From assembly GCF_022647325.1 (NCBI RefSeq), contig NZ_CP071405.1, positions 248,001 to 312,000 on the forward strand: a DNA stretch of 64,000 bases, written 5' to 3'. Origin of the DNA: Pantoea deleyi. Lineage in GTDB: Bacteria; Pseudomonadota; Gammaproteobacteria; Enterobacterales; Enterobacteriaceae. The position numbers and the translations under genes were made by a program. The notes beneath the pieces were generated by a model. The model saw only the letters and a program-made list of their open reading frames with translations, searched no databases and was not told the DNA's origin. How positions within the stretch are numbered: position 1 is the stretch's first letter; the number at the start of each line of letters is the position of its first letter. This document shows positions 9,039 to 19,001 of the stretch, one piece after another.

Positions 9039-9539
9039 ATGGAAATCACCATTCGGGCTCGGGAACCGCAGGACGCCGCGGCCTATCAACGGCTATACAG
9101 TCATCCCGATGTCTATCCCTGGACGCTGCAACTGCCGTTTCCCAGCGTAGCCACCTGGGAGAAAAAATTCGCCCGTATGGATGCCGAGGGGTTTATCGCT
9201 TTCGTTGCGGAGATCGAGGGTTCGCTGGCCGGTGAGCTGACGCTGTTTGTCGATAACAAGCCGCGCACCCGCCACTGCATCAGCTTCGGACTGGGCGTGC
9301 ATCCCGAGTTTGCCGGGCGCGGCGTCGGTGAGCGCCTGATCCGCACCGCGCTCGACTATGCCCGCAACTGGCTGGGCATTACCCGCATGGAGCTGGAGGT
9401 GTTTCACGACAACGACCGGGCGCTGCGGCTCTACGAGCGGCTGGGCTTTGAGCGCGAAGGGGTGATGCGTCAGGCGGCCCTGCGCGATGGGCAGTTACGC
9501 GATGTGATCATAATGGCGAAGCTGCTGCACGAGCAGTAA
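9039..9539 (+). CDS. yhhY: GNAT amino-acid N-acetyltransferase (YhhY-like)
   Basis: A 166-residue GNAT enzyme resembling E. coli YhhY, which acetylates free amino acids using acetyl-CoA. The acetyl-CoA loop is V-H-P-E-F-A-G-R-G-V-G, and the C-terminal NDRALRLYERLGFEREGV block is typical. An upstream ATG at 9009 exists, but the AAGGAG site ends about 7 nt before the ATG at 9039, where homology to the family starts (EITIRAREPQD). A perfect 9-bp hairpin (9544-9567) lies just past the stop. Confidence 0.85.
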   Translation: MEITIRAREPQDAAAYQRLYSHPDVYPWTLQLPFPSVATWEKKFARMDAEGFIAFVAEIEGSLAGELTLFVDNKPRTRHCISFGLGVHPEFAGRGVGERLIRTALDYARNWLGITRMELEVFHDNDRALRLYERLGFEREGVMRQAALRDGQLRDVIIMAKLLHEQ

Positions 9540-9543
9540 GAAA

Positions 9544-9567
9544 CGGAGCGGCGGCGCTGCCGCTCCG
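9544..9567 (+). terminator. Hairpin after yhhY
   Basis: CGGAGCGGC (9544-9552) and GCCGCTCCG (9559-9567) form a perfect 9-bp stem with a 6-nt loop, 4 nt past the yhhY stop. No U-tract follows, so it may terminate weakly or only protect the 3' end of the message. Confidence 0.5.
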
Positions 9568-10016
9568 CATTAAACCTGTGGCATTGTTAATACGCTTTCC
9601 GAATCAGAGTCTGTTTACAACCGGTGCGCCTGCCAGGGTACGGCTGCCTGCGCTGAATTTAAGACAGGGGCAGTCCGGAAACAGCAAAGAGGATGTAACA
9701 CACTGTCGCCGCAAACCACCGGAAAGAATCAACCTTCATCCCCGTAAAAATCGTGTTTTCCCCATCATCAAAGCATGCATAACCGGGATCGTTGCGATCC
9801 ACGAATTTTATTTCCCTGCTTAGTTTTATGAAAAATCGCAAAAGCGGAAAAACATCAAAGAAGGGTCAATATCAGTAATTCTGCAGGGGCTGGCAAAAAA
9901 GCCGCGCGCTCCTCTGACCACATGACCGGCCACGCACTTCGCACAAAACGGCCTGAAGAAAATTTGTCCAGCTGCCGATATCACCTTACCACCCGCAGAG
10001 AGTAAGGAGTGATAGC
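9568..10016. other. Non-coding gap between yhhY and the HD-GYP gene
   Basis: About 450 bases, richer in A+T than the surrounding genes. Short open frames occur (for example 9659-9841 on the minus strand), but none has a ribosome site or a recognisable product. The last 15 bases hold the TAAGGAGT ribosome site of the HD-GYP gene. I see no clear terminator or repeat in it. Confidence 0.6.
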
Positions 10017-11183
10017 GTGATAAAGCTGATTACTATCGATGAACTGCGTCCGGGTATGTTTATCCACAAGCTGGAAGTCTGGTGGATAAAGGACCAGCGC
10101 ATTCATAATCAGATGCTGATCGCGGATCCACGACAAATCGACCAGTTACGCAATGAAGGGATCCGTCAGCTCTGGATCGATCTCGATCGATCGGTTCAGG
10201 CACCGATCGCGATCCCGAATGCCACGAAACCCGTCGCCCGGACGCCATTTTTTCAGGAGCTGGATCAGGCACAGCAGATCTTTCAGCAGGGCAAACCCAA
10301 AGTGCTGGCGATGTTCAATGAGGCCCGGCTGGGCAACAGCCTGAAGCTGGATTACATGATGGACCTGGTGGATGAGATCGCCGGGTCCATTACGCGTGAA
10401 CCCTCAGCCATGCTCAGCGTGGCGCGGCTTAAAAATCATGATGACTATACCTATCTGCATTCGATGGCGGTCTGCGGTCTTATGATTGCGCTGGGTAAAA
10501 AACTGGGTCTGGAGGAGCGCGCGCTGCGCCGGGTTGGCATGGGCGGTTTGCTGCATGACGTCGGTAAAGCTGCCGTGCCGCTGGCGATCCTGAATAAAGC
10601 CGGCAAGCTGGATGAAGAGGAGCTGCGGGTAATGCGCCAGCATCCGGTGGTGGGCGCGCAGATCCTGATCGAGTGCGACGCCGACAGCGATCTGATCGAT
10701 ATCGCCCTGCATCATCACGAAAAGTATGATGGCAGCGGCTATCCGCACCGGCTGAAAGGCGAGGCGATTTCGCTTTACGCGCGCATGTCGGCAGTGTGTG
10801 ACGTCTATGATGCCGTCACCTCGACCCGCGCCTACCGTAACGGCTGGACACCGGCAGAGGCGATGCATCAGATGCTGAGCTGGCGCGGCCACTTCGATCC
10901 GGGCCTGCTGCACACCTTTATCCGCACCATCGGCATCTATCCGGTGGGCTCACTGGTGCGTCTGGCCTCCGGCCGGGTGGCGCTGGTGGTGAAAGCGGGT
11001 GAAAAGTCGCTGATGCGTCCCTGTGTGCATGTCTTCTGGTCGCTGCACGCTCAGCGTGAGGTGAAACCGGAGGAGCTCGACCTGGGTGACAGTTTCTGCA
11101 CCGACAGCATTGTGGGCGCAGAAGACAGCACGCTCTGGAGCAACGTCGACCTGAATCGTATCTGGGCGCTGGAAGTCGCCTGA
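10017..11183 (+). CDS. HD-GYP domain cyclic-di-GMP phosphodiesterase
   Basis: A 388-residue protein with an N-terminal DUF3391-like segment (about residues 1-130) and an HD-GYP domain (about 135-330). The metal and substrate motifs are complete: H..HS in YTYLHSMAV, HDVGK, HHHEKYDGSGYP with the GYP signature, and the DVYDAVTS block. Such enzymes hydrolyse c-di-GMP to pGpG or GMP, lowering the second messenger. The start is GTG behind a TAAGGAGT site. No membrane or receiver domain is visible, so the input signal is unknown. It lies directly upstream of the kdp control region, with no visible link. Confidence 0.9.
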   Translation: MIKLITIDELRPGMFIHKLEVWWIKDQRIHNQMLIADPRQIDQLRNEGIRQLWIDLDRSVQAPIAIPNATKPVARTPFFQELDQAQQIFQQGKPKVLAMFNEARLGNSLKLDYMMDLVDEIAGSITREPSAMLSVARLKNHDDYTYLHSMAVCGLMIALGKKLGLEERALRRVGMGGLLHDVGKAAVPLAILNKAGKLDEEELRVMRQHPVVGAQILIECDADSDLIDIALHHHEKYDGSGYPHRLKGEAISLYARMSAVCDVYDAVTSTRAYRNGWTPAEAMHQMLSWRGHFDPGLLHTFIRTIGIYPVGSLVRLASGRVALVVKAGEKSLMRPCVHVFWSLHAQREVKPEELDLGDSFCTDSIVGAEDSTLWSNVDLNRIWALEVA

Positions 11184-11192
11184 TTTTTCGCC

Positions 11193-11220
11193 ATTTTTAC
11201 ACTATTTTTACGCCCGCCCG
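11193..11220 (+). promoter_or_regulatory. KdpE-box-like control site of the kdp operon
   Basis: Two tandem runs, ATTTTTACAC then TATTTTTACG, followed by CCCGCCCG, closely match the E. coli KdpE-binding segment upstream of kdpFABC as I remember it. It ends about 70 nt before the kdpF start. The sequence predicts that a KdpE-like response regulator activates this operon, although its gene is not beside kdpD. Confidence 0.75.
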
Positions 11221-11291
11221 CTGCATTTTAACCCCTTCTTTATACGCCGCCGCGCAAGCTAAGCCATAAATCCAAACCTCTGGAGGTTCCT

Positions 11292-11381
11292 GTGAGCGTG
11301 GGCGTAATAACCGGCATCGTGCTGGTGGTGTTGTTACTGGGCTATCTGATCTATGCCCTGTTAAATGCGGAGGCCTTCTGA
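11292..11381 (+). CDS. kdpF: KdpF, small stabilising subunit of the Kdp potassium pump
   Basis: A 29-residue single-pass membrane peptide, too short for most gene finders. It starts with GTG at 11292 behind TGGAGGTTCC and reads [14 protein letters not shown], ending ALLNAEAF. It differs from E. coli KdpF at only a few positions by memory. KdpF sits at the lipid-facing side of KdpA and stabilises the KdpFABC complex. Its stop codon overlaps the kdpA start (TGATG), which implies translational coupling. Confidence 0.95.
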   Translation: MSVGVITGIVLVVLLLGYLIYALLNAEAF

Positions 11382-13069
11382 TGGCGGCCAATGCTTTTTT
11401 ACTCATCGCATTTTATCTGGTGCTGCTGATGGTGCTGGCGCAACCGCTGGGTCGGGGGCTGGCGTCCCTGGTGGCGGACAAACCGGTCTTTGCCCGTCTG
11501 GAAGCGCCGCTGTGGCGACTGCTGGGCGCACAACAGTCGGAGATGCGCTGGCCGCACTATCTGCTGGCGATCCTGCTGTTCAATGCGCTGGGCTTCGTGC
11601 TGCTGCTGGCTATCCTGCTGATGCAGGGCGCGCTGCCGCTGAATCCCCAGCAGCTGCCGGGCCTGAGCTGGCATCTGGCGCTGAACACCGCCGTGAGCTT
11701 CGTGACCAACACCAACTGGCAGTCCTACAGCGGCGAAAGCACCCTGAGCTATTTCAGTCAGATGGTGGGCCTGACGGTGCAGAACTTCCTCTCTGCCGCG
11801 ACCGGTATCGCCGTGGCGTTTGCCCTGATCCGCGGCTTCGCGAATCGCAGTTCGGCTTCGCTGGGTAACGCCTGGCGCGACCTGACGCGCATCACGCTCT
11901 ACGTCTTACTGCCCATCAGCCTGCTGATGGCGCTGTTCTTTGTCAGCCAGGGCAGCATTCAGAACTTTGCGCCCTACCATAACTTCACCACGCTGGAAGG
12001 GGTGCAGCAGACGCTGTCGATGGGGCCGGTGGCGTCGCAGGAGGCGATCAAAATGCTGGGCACCAACGGAGGAGGCTTCTTCAACGCCAACTCTGCCCAT
12101 CCGTTTGAGAACCCGACTGTGCTGACTAACCTGGTGCAGATGCTCAGTATCTTCCTGATCCCGGCGGCGCTCTGCTTCGCGTTTGGCGAAAGCGTGCGTG
12201 ACCGTCGTCAGGGCCACATGCTGCTCTGGGCGATGACGCTGATGTTTGTCGCGGCCGTGGCGGTGGTGATGTGGGCCGAACTGCAGGGCAATCCGCACTT
12301 CCTGCAGATGGGCGCAGACAGCGCCGCCAACATGGAAGGCAAAGAGACGCGCTTCGGCATCCTCAACAGCAGCCTGTTTGCGGTGATTACGACGGCGGCC
12401 TCCTGCGGCGCGGTGAACGCCATGCACGACTCCTTTACCGCGCTGGGCGGGATGGTGCCGATGTGGCTGATGCAGCTGGGCGAGGTGGTGTTTGGCGGGG
12501 TCGGCGCGGGCCTCTACGGCATGCTGCTGTTTGTGCTGCTGGCGGTGTTTATCGCCGGGCTGATGATTGGCCGTACGCCGGAATTCCTGGGTAAAAAAGT
12601 GGATGTGTGGGAGATGAAGATGACCGCGCTGGCGATTCTGGTCACCCCGGCGCTGGTGCTGATCGGCACTGCGCTGGCGATGATGACGGACGCCGGACGC
12701 AGCGCCATGGCGAACCCGGGCATTCACGGCTTCAGCGAGGTGCTCTACGCGGTCTCCTCGGCGGCCAATAACAACGGCAGCGCCTTTGCCGGACTGAGTG
12801 CCAACACCCCGTTCTGGAACCTGTTACTGGCCGTCTGCATGCTGCTGGGCCGTTTCGGCATCATCATTCCGGTGATGGCGATTGCCGGGGCGATGGCGGT
12901 GAAAAAAGTGCAGCCGGTGGGTAACGGCACGCTGCCGACGCACGGTCCGCTGTTTATTGCGCTGCTGATCGGCACCGTTCTGCTGGTGGGTGCACTGACC
13001 TTTATTCCTGCTCTGGCCCTCGGCCCGGTGGCTGAGCATCTGCAACTTGTTCAGGGACAATCCTCATGA
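11381..13069 (+). CDS. kdpA: Potassium-transporting ATPase, channel subunit KdpA
   Basis: A 562-residue membrane protein of the superfamily of K+ transporters, the potassium-selective subunit of KdpFABC. The four pore-loop filters are visible: [34 protein letters not shown] and NNNGSAFAG. Length matches E. coli KdpA (557). It is coupled to kdpF by a one-base overlap and to kdpB by a 4-base overlap (ATGA). The operon supports high-affinity K+ uptake at low external potassium. Confidence 0.97.
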   Translation: MAANAFLLIAFYLVLLMVLAQPLGRGLASLVADKPVFARLEAPLWRLLGAQQSEMRWPHYLLAILLFNALGFVLLLAILLMQGALPLNPQQLPGLSWHLALNTAVSFVTNTNWQSYSGESTLSYFSQMVGLTVQNFLSAATGIAVAFALIRGFANRSSASLGNAWRDLTRITLYVLLPISLLMALFFVSQGSIQNFAPYHNFTTLEGVQQTLSMGPVASQEAIKMLGTNGGGFFNANSAHPFENPTVLTNLVQMLSIFLIPAALCFAFGESVRDRRQGHMLLWAMTLMFVAAVAVVMWAELQGNPHFLQMGADSAANMEGKETRFGILNSSLFAVITTAASCGAVNAMHDSFTALGGMVPMWLMQLGEVVFGGVGAGLYGMLLFVLLAVFIAGLMIGRTPEFLGKKVDVWEMKMTALAILVTPALVLIGTALAMMTDAGRSAMANPGIHGFSEVLYAVSSAANNNGSAFAGLSANTPFWNLLLAVCMLLGRFGIIIPVMAIAGAMAVKKVQPVGNGTLPTHGPLFIALLIGTVLLVGALTFIPALALGPVAEHLQLVQGQSS

Positions 13070-15114
13070 GTCGTCAACAACAGGCATTATTTGACGCAGC
13101 CCTGCTGCGCACCTCGGCCTGGGATGCGGTGAAAAAGCTCGATCCGCGGGTACAGTTTCGTAACCCGGTGATGTTTGTGGTCTACCTCGGCAGCATTCTG
13201 ACCTCGCTGCTGGCGCTGGCGATGCTGGCTGGCCGTGTCGGCGGCAGCGCCAGCTTTACCGGCGCGATCGCGCTCTGGCTCTGGTTTACCGTGCTGTTCG
13301 CCAACCTGGCGGAGGCGCTGGCCGAAGGGCGCAGTAAGGCCCAGGCCAGCAGCCTGAAAGGGGTAAAAAAGACCAGCTTTGCTAAAAAACTTGCGGCGGC
13401 GCGCTATGGCGCTGAGTGGCAGCAGGTGGGCGCCGATCAGCTGCGTAAAGGCGACGCGGTGCTGGTGGAAGCGGGCGACATCATCCCTTGCGACGGTGAA
13501 GTCGTGGAGGGCGGCGCCTCGGTGGATGAGAGCGCCATTACCGGGGAATCCGCGCCGGTGATCCGTGAATCGGGCGGGGACTTCGCCTCTGTCACCGGCG
13601 GGACCCGTATCCTCTCCGACTGGCTGGTGATCACCTGTAGCGCCAACCCGGGCGAAACCTTCCTTGACCGGATGATCGCGATGGTCGAGGGCGCGAAACG
13701 CCGTAAAACGCCGAACGAGATCGCCCTGACTATTCTGCTGGTCTCACTGACCATTGTGTTCCTGCTGGCAACCGTGACGCTCTGGCCATTCTCGGCCTGG
13801 GGCGGCACGCCGGTCAGCGTAACGGTGCTGGTGGCGCTGCTGGTCTGCCTGATCCCGACCACCATCGGGGGGCTGCTGTCGGCGATTGGCGTGGCGGGCA
13901 TGAGCCGGATGCTGGGGGCCAATGTCATCGCCACCAGTGGCCGTGCGGTCGAAGCCGCAGGGGATGTGGATGTCCTGATGCTGGATAAAACCGGCACCAT
14001 CACGCTCGGTAACCGCCAGGCGACGCAGTTTCTGCCCGCACCGGGCGTCAGCGAAGAGCAGCTGGCCGACGCCGCGCAGCTCGCCTCGCTGGCCGATGAG
14101 ACGCCGGAAGGGCGCAGCATCGTGGTGCTGGCGAAACAGCAGTTTAATCTGCGCGAGCGCGATCTCAGCAGCATGGGGGCCAGCTTTATTCCGTTCTCCG
14201 CCCAGACCCGCATGAGCGGCGTTAACGTGCAGGATCGCCTGATCCGCAAGGGCGCGGTGGATGCGGTGCGTCGCCACATCGAAGCGAATCAGGGGCGTTT
14301 CCCTGCGGAGGTTAACGCTCAGGTGGAAGAGGTCGCCCGTACCGGCGGAACGCCGCTGGTGGTGGCCGAGGGCGCGAACGTGCTGGGCGTGGTGGCCCTG
14401 AAGGATATCGTGAAGGGCGGCATCAAAGAGCGTTTTGCCGAGCTGCGCAAAATGGGCATCAAAACGGTGATGATCACCGGCGATAACCCGCTGACCGCCG
14501 CCGCGATTGCCGCAGAAGCGGGCGTGGATGATTTCCTCTCGGAGGCGACGCCGGAAGCGAAGCTGGCGCTGATTCGCCAGTATCAGGCGGAAGGGCGCTT
14601 AGTGGCGATGACCGGTGACGGCACCAACGATGCGCCTGCCCTGGCGCAGGCGGATGTGGCGGTGGCGATGAACTCCGGGACGCAGGCGGCAAAAGAGGCG
14701 GGCAACATGGTTGACCTCGACTCGAACCCGACCAAGCTGCTGGAGGTGGTGCACATCGGCAAACAGATGCTGATGACGCGCGGTTCGCTGACCACCTTCA
14801 GTATCGCCAATGACGTGGCGAAATATTTCGCCATTATTCCGGCGGCGTTTGCGGCGACCTATCCGCAGCTCAACATGCTCAACGTGATGCAGCTGCACTC
14901 GCCCGCCAGCGCCATTCTGTCGGCGGTGATCTTTAACGCGCTGGTGATTGTTTTCCTGATCCCGCTGGCCCTGAAAGGCGTCAGCTATCGCCCGCTCAGC
15001 GCGGCGGCCCTGCTGCGCCGCAACCTGCTGATTTACGGTCTGGGTGGTCTGCTGGTGCCGTTCGTCGGCATCAAAGCCATCGATCTGCTGTTAGTGTTAT
15101 CAGGCATGGCCTGA
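13066..15114 (+). CDS. kdpB: Potassium-transporting ATPase, P-type subunit KdpB
   Basis: A 682-residue P-type ATPase, the same length as E. coli KdpB. The phosphorylated aspartate is Asp307 in DKTGTIT. The actuator loop TGES has Ser162, the residue whose phosphorylation inhibits the E. coli pump at high potassium. The hinge [11 protein letters not shown] is intact. It hydrolyses ATP and drives K+ from KdpA into the cell. The start codon overlaps the kdpA stop, and the kdpC ATG follows 11 nt after the stop. Confidence 0.97.
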   Translation: MSRQQQALFDAALLRTSAWDAVKKLDPRVQFRNPVMFVVYLGSILTSLLALAMLAGRVGGSASFTGAIALWLWFTVLFANLAEALAEGRSKAQASSLKGVKKTSFAKKLAAARYGAEWQQVGADQLRKGDAVLVEAGDIIPCDGEVVEGGASVDESAITGESAPVIRESGGDFASVTGGTRILSDWLVITCSANPGETFLDRMIAMVEGAKRRKTPNEIALTILLVSLTIVFLLATVTLWPFSAWGGTPVSVTVLVALLVCLIPTTIGGLLSAIGVAGMSRMLGANVIATSGRAVEAAGDVDVLMLDKTGTITLGNRQATQFLPAPGVSEEQLADAAQLASLADETPEGRSIVVLAKQQFNLRERDLSSMGASFIPFSAQTRMSGVNVQDRLIRKGAVDAVRRHIEANQGRFPAEVNAQVEEVARTGGTPLVVAEGANVLGVVALKDIVKGGIKERFAELRKMGIKTVMITGDNPLTAAAIAAEAGVDDFLSEATPEAKLALIRQYQAEGRLVAMTGDGTNDAPALAQADVAVAMNSGTQAAKEAGNMVDLDSNPTKLLEVVHIGKQMLMTRGSLTTFSIANDVAKYFAIIPAAFAATYPQLNMLNVMQLHSPASAILSAVIFNALVIVFLIPLALKGVSYRPLSAAALLRRNLLIYGLGGLLVPFVGIKAIDLLLVLSGMA

Positions 15115-15124
15115 GGAGAGAAAA

Positions 15125-15691
15125 ATGAGTCAGTTACGTCCGGCCGTTTTACTGCTGTTGCTGCTTACGCTGGTTACCGGCGTGGTTTATCCTTTCCTCA
15201 CCACCGGACTGGCGCAGTGGCTGTTTCCATCGCAGTCCGGCGGCTCGCTGCTGGAAGAGGATGGCGCCGCACGCGGATCAGCGCTGATTGGCCAGAACTT
15301 TACCCGGCCCGGCTATTTCTGGGGCCGTCCTTCCGCCACCAGCGATAAGCCCTATAACCCGCTCTCCTCCGGGGGCAGCAATCTGGCCGCCAGTAACCCG
15401 GCGCTGGACAACGCCGTGACGGCGCGCGTTGCGGCACTGCGGGCCGCCAATCCGCAGGCGTCTGCCGCGGTGCCGGTTGAGCTGGTCACCGCCTCTGCCA
15501 GTGGTCTGGATCCCGATATTTCGGCCCAGGCTGCCCTGTGGCAGGCGCCGCGGGTGGCCGCCAGCCGCCAGTTGCCGTTGCCACAGGTAGAGGCGCTGAT
15601 TGAGAAGATGACGCACCGTCCGCTGATGCCCTTCCTGGGGACGCCGACCGTCAACGTGTTGCAGCTGAATATGGCGCTCAACGAACTGTAA
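15125..15691 (+). CDS. kdpC: Potassium-transporting ATPase, subunit KdpC
   Basis: A 188-residue subunit with one N-terminal membrane helix (about residues 7-28) and a periplasmic domain. The family blocks [33 protein letters not shown] and ASGLDPDIS are present. KdpC assists assembly and potassium affinity of the complex. A GGAGAG site precedes the ATG. The kdpD gene begins 17 nt after its stop behind an AAGGA site. Confidence 0.96.
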   Translation: MSQLRPAVLLLLLLTLVTGVVYPFLTTGLAQWLFPSQSGGSLLEEDGAARGSALIGQNFTRPGYFWGRPSATSDKPYNPLSSGGSNLAASNPALDNAVTARVAALRAANPQASAAVPVELVTASASGLDPDISAQAALWQAPRVAASRQLPLPQVEALIEKMTHRPLMPFLGTPTVNVLQLNMALNEL

Positions 15692-15707
15692 TGGTGTTAA
15701 GGAAGCT

Positions 15708-18383
15708 ATGAACCACGAACCCCAGCGTCCCGATCCTGACGCGCTGCTGCAGGCTAACCGCGAAACGCATCGCGGACGGCTGAAAATCTACTTTGGTGCC
15801 TGTGCGGGCGTGGGCAAAACCTACGCCATGCTGCAGGAGGCGCAGCGGCTGCGTGCGCAGGGGCTGGATGTCCTGATCGGGGTGGTTGAGACCCATGAGC
15901 GACCGGAAACCGCCCAGCTGCTGACAGGGTTAACCCTGCTGCCGCGTCGTGCGACCGGGCGTTCACGCCATGCGGAGTTCGATCTGGATGCCGCGCTGGC
16001 CCGCCATCCGGCGGTGATCCTGATGGATGAGCTGGCGCACACCAACGTTCAGGGATCGCGTCATCCCAAGCGCTGGCAGGATATCGAGGAGCTGCTGGAG
16101 GCGGGCATCGACGTCCTGACCACCGTGAACGTGCAGCATCTGGAAAGCCTCAACGATGTGGTCGGCGGCGTGACCGGCATTCAGGTGCGGGAAACCGTGC
16201 CCGATCCTTTCTTCGACAGCGCCGACGAGGTGGTGCTGGTCGATCTGCCGCCCGACGATCTGCGTCAGCGTCTGAAAGAGGGCAAGGTCTACATTGGCGA
16301 CCGTGCGGAGCGCGCCATCGAAAACTTCTTCCGCAAAGGCAACCTGTTCGCCCTGCGTGAGCTGGCCCTGCGCCGCACGGCCGATCGGGTGGACGATCAG
16401 ATGCGTGCCTGGCGTGACCAGCAGGGCCGGGATCGCGTCTGGCACACCCGCGACGCGATCCTGCTCTGCATTGGCGACGACAGCGGCAGTGAAAAGCTGG
16501 TGCGCACCGCCGCCCGGCTGGCCGCCCGGCTCGGCAGCGAGTGGCACGCGGTCTATGTCGAAACGCCCCGGCTGCACCGGCTGCCGGAAGCCCGGCGACG
16601 GGCTATCCTGCGCACCCTGCAGCTGGCGCAGGAGCTGGGCGCGGAAACCGCCACGCTCTCGGAGCCGGATGAGGCGGAGGCGGTGCTGGGCTACGCCCGC
16701 GAGCACAACCTGGGCAAAATTGTCACCGGCCGTCGTCCGCTGCGGCGCTGGCGGCGTGACAGTTTTGCCGAACGGCTGGGCCAGCTGGGGCCGGATCTCG
16801 ATCTGCTGGTGGTGGCGCTGGATGAGCCGCTTAAGGATGCGCCGCATCCGCTGCCGGATGGCCGTGCCACCAGCGAAAAATGGCGGGTGCAGCTGCGCGG
16901 CGTGATGATGGCACTGGTGCTCTGCATCGTCGTTACCGCCGCCGGGCAATCCGTCCTGATCAACTTCGATCCCGCCAACTGTGTGATGATCTATCTGCTG
17001 GCGGTGGTGATCGTGGCGCTGCGCTATGGCCGCTGGCCCTCGGTGATCGCCACGGTGATGAATATCGTCGCCTTTGACCTCTTCTTTGTCGCGCCGACCG
17101 GCACGGTGGCGGTTTCCGACCTGCAATATCTGGTGACCTTCGGTGTGATGCTGGCGGTGGGGGTGATCGTCGGTAATCTGACGGCGGGCGTGCGCTATCA
17201 GGCACGAGTCGCCCGCTACCGTGAGCAGCGGGCGCGTCAGCTCTATGAGATGGCGAAATCGCTGGGCAGCGCGTTAACGCCGCAGGATATTGCCGCCACC
17301 AGCCAGCGGGTGCTCGACGCCACGCTGCAGGCGCGCTGCCTGCTGCTGCTGCCGGATGAGCAGGGTGAGCTGCAGCCGGTGGGCGAGGCACTGCCGACCA
17401 GCGAGCCGGATCGGGCAATTGCCAAATGGAGCTACAGCAAAGGCCAGCCGGCGGGTGCAGGCACCGATACCTTACCGGCGGTGCCTTATCAGATCCTGCC
17501 GCTGAAAAGCGGCGCACACTGCCGCGGCCTGCTGGTGGTGGAGCCGCAGAACCTGCGGCAGCTGATGATCCCCGAGCAGCAGCGGCTGGTGGAGACCTTC
17601 ACGGTGCTGATCGCCAACGCCCTGGAGCGGATGGCGCTGTCGCACAGCGAGGCGGCCTCCCGACTTGCGGCCGAGCGGGAGCAGCTGCGTAACGCCCTGC
17701 TGTCGGCGCTGTCACACGACCTGCGCACGCCGCTGACCGTGCTGTTTGGTCAGGCGGAGATGCTGATGCTCGACCTTGCCGGTGACAACTCAAAATATGT
17801 GCCGCAGGCGAGTCAGATCCGCGAACAGACGCTGAGCACGATCCGGCTGGTCAGCAATATGCTGGATATGGCCCGCATCCAGTCGGGCGGGCTGAATCTG
17901 CGGGAGGAGTGGCTGGCGCTGGAGGAGGTGATCGGCGGCGCGCTGAGCAGCATGGCTCCGTCGCTGAAAGGGCATGAGGTTCAGCTCGACCTGCCGGATG
18001 ACATTGTGCTGATCAAAGGCGACAGCACGCTGCTGGAGCGCGTCTTCACCAATCTGATCGAGAACAGCCTGAAGTATGCCGGTAACTGCGCGCCGCGCGG
18101 TATCCGCGCCTGGCGCGCCGCCACCCGGCTGGAGATTTCGGTCTGGGATGGCGGACCGGGCATTGCGGAAGGGGATCTCAGCCGGATATTTGATAAGTTT
18201 TCACGCGGCGATAAAGAGTCGGCGGTGCCGGGCGTGGGCCTGGGGCTGGCGATCTGTAAGACCATTATCGAGAGCCACGGCGGGCAGATCTGGGCCGAGA
18301 ACCGGGCCGAAGGCGGCGCGGCTTTCCGCCTCTCGCTGCCCCTGCCGCCCGCGCCTGAAATTTCTGAAGAAGGGCTGAAATAA
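15708..18383 (+). CDS. kdpD: Potassium/osmotic sensor histidine kinase KdpD
   Basis: An 891-residue kinase (E. coli 894). Domains in order: KdpD N-terminal ATP-binding domain with GACAGVGKT and VILMDELAHTN (about 25-235), a universal-stress-protein-like domain (about 250-370), four membrane helices (about 400-500), a GAF domain, then the kinase core. The core has His670 in the SHDLRTPLT box and the ATP-lid motifs NLIENSLKYA, DGGPGI and GVGLGLAI. KdpD phosphorylates KdpE when potassium is limiting. No response-regulator frame follows: 54 bases separate it from yqhA, whereas in E. coli kdpE overlaps the kdpD end. Confidence 0.95.
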   Translation: MNHEPQRPDPDALLQANRETHRGRLKIYFGACAGVGKTYAMLQEAQRLRAQGLDVLIGVVETHERPETAQLLTGLTLLPRRATGRSRHAEFDLDAALARHPAVILMDELAHTNVQGSRHPKRWQDIEELLEAGIDVLTTVNVQHLESLNDVVGGVTGIQVRETVPDPFFDSADEVVLVDLPPDDLRQRLKEGKVYIGDRAERAIENFFRKGNLFALRELALRRTADRVDDQMRAWRDQQGRDRVWHTRDAILLCIGDDSGSEKLVRTAARLAARLGSEWHAVYVETPRLHRLPEARRRAILRTLQLAQELGAETATLSEPDEAEAVLGYAREHNLGKIVTGRRPLRRWRRDSFAERLGQLGPDLDLLVVALDEPLKDAPHPLPDGRATSEKWRVQLRGVMMALVLCIVVTAAGQSVLINFDPANCVMIYLLAVVIVALRYGRWPSVIATVMNIVAFDLFFVAPTGTVAVSDLQYLVTFGVMLAVGVIVGNLTAGVRYQARVARYREQRARQLYEMAKSLGSALTPQDIAATSQRVLDATLQARCLLLLPDEQGELQPVGEALPTSEPDRAIAKWSYSKGQPAGAGTDTLPAVPYQILPLKSGAHCRGLLVVEPQNLRQLMIPEQQRLVETFTVLIANALERMALSHSEAASRLAAEREQLRNALLSALSHDLRTPLTVLFGQAEMLMLDLAGDNSKYVPQASQIREQTLSTIRLVSNMLDMARIQSGGLNLREEWLALEEVIGGALSSMAPSLKGHEVQLDLPDDIVLIKGDSTLLERVFTNLIENSLKYAGNCAPRGIRAWRAATRLEISVWDGGPGIAEGDLSRIFDKFSRGDKESAVPGVGLGLAICKTIIESHGGQIWAENRAEGGAAFRLSLPLPPAPEISEEGLK

Positions 18384-18437
18384 CTTCACAGTGAATCGGT
18401 TATACTCCCGGACCTGTCTGATTACGTGTGGGATTGT

Positions 18438-18935
18438 ATGGAACGTTTTACCGAAAACCTGATGTATGCATCGCGCTGGTTGCTGGCTCCGGTTTACATT
18501 GGACTTTCGCTGGGTTTGCTGGCGCTGACCATTAAATTTTTCCAGGAAATTTTTCACCTGCTGCCCAACATTTTCAGCATTGCGGAAAACGATCTGATCC
18601 TGTTGCTGCTGTCGCTGGTGGATATGACGCTGGTGGGCGGCCTGCTGGTGATGGTGATGCTCTCAGGTTATGAGAACTTCATCTCCAAGCTCGATATCGA
18701 CGAAGATAAAGAGAAGCTGAGCTGGCTGGGCAAGATGGACTCCGGCTCGCTGAAGAACAAAGTGGCCGCCTCAATCGTCGCGATCTCCTCGATTCACCTG
18801 CTGCGGGTGTTTATGGAGGCGCGCAATGTCGATAACGGCAAGCTGATGTGGTACGTGATTATCCACCTGACCTTTGTGCTCTCCGCCTTTGTGATGGGCT
18901 GGCTGGACAAGATGTCGCGCAGCGATAAGAAGTAA
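18438..18935 (+). CDS. yqhA: UPF0114 family membrane protein YqhA
   Basis: A 165-residue membrane protein nearly identical in layout to E. coli YqhA (164). Helices lie at about residues 15-35, 50-75, 105-125 and 135-155. Family blocks are [30 protein letters not shown] and [22 protein letters not shown] chose the ATG at 18438, where [14 protein letters not shown] starts; four extra codons lie upstream. A TATACT (18409-18414) upstream may be its -10 element. Function is not established. Confidence 0.9.
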   Translation: MERFTENLMYASRWLLAPVYIGLSLGLLALTIKFFQEIFHLLPNIFSIAENDLILLLLSLVDMTLVGGLLVMVMLSGYENFISKLDIDEDKEKLSWLGKMDSGSLKNKVAASIVAISSIHLLRVFMEARNVDNGKLMWYVIIHLTFVLSAFVMGWLDKMSRSDKK

Positions 18936-18951
18936 CCTCTCGCCTCCGGTA

Positions 18952-18967
18952 GCCCGCTGACGCGGGC
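18952..18967 (+). terminator. Hairpin after yqhA
   Basis: GCCCGC (18952-18957) and GCGGGC (18962-18967) form a 6-bp GC stem with a TGAC loop, followed by ACCTGTTTC. It lies between yqhA and the convergent LysR gene, so it is a likely but weak terminator. Confidence 0.45.
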
Positions 18968-19001
18968 ACCTGTTTCAACCGCGTTCCCCCTGTTTTTCTG
19001 A

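Noticed and set aside
9578-9841. Short frames in the yhhY to HD-GYP gap, including a minus-strand one ending in a hydrophobic stretch
   Set aside because: No ribosome site at either start, no family resemblance, and the composition fits non-coding DNA.
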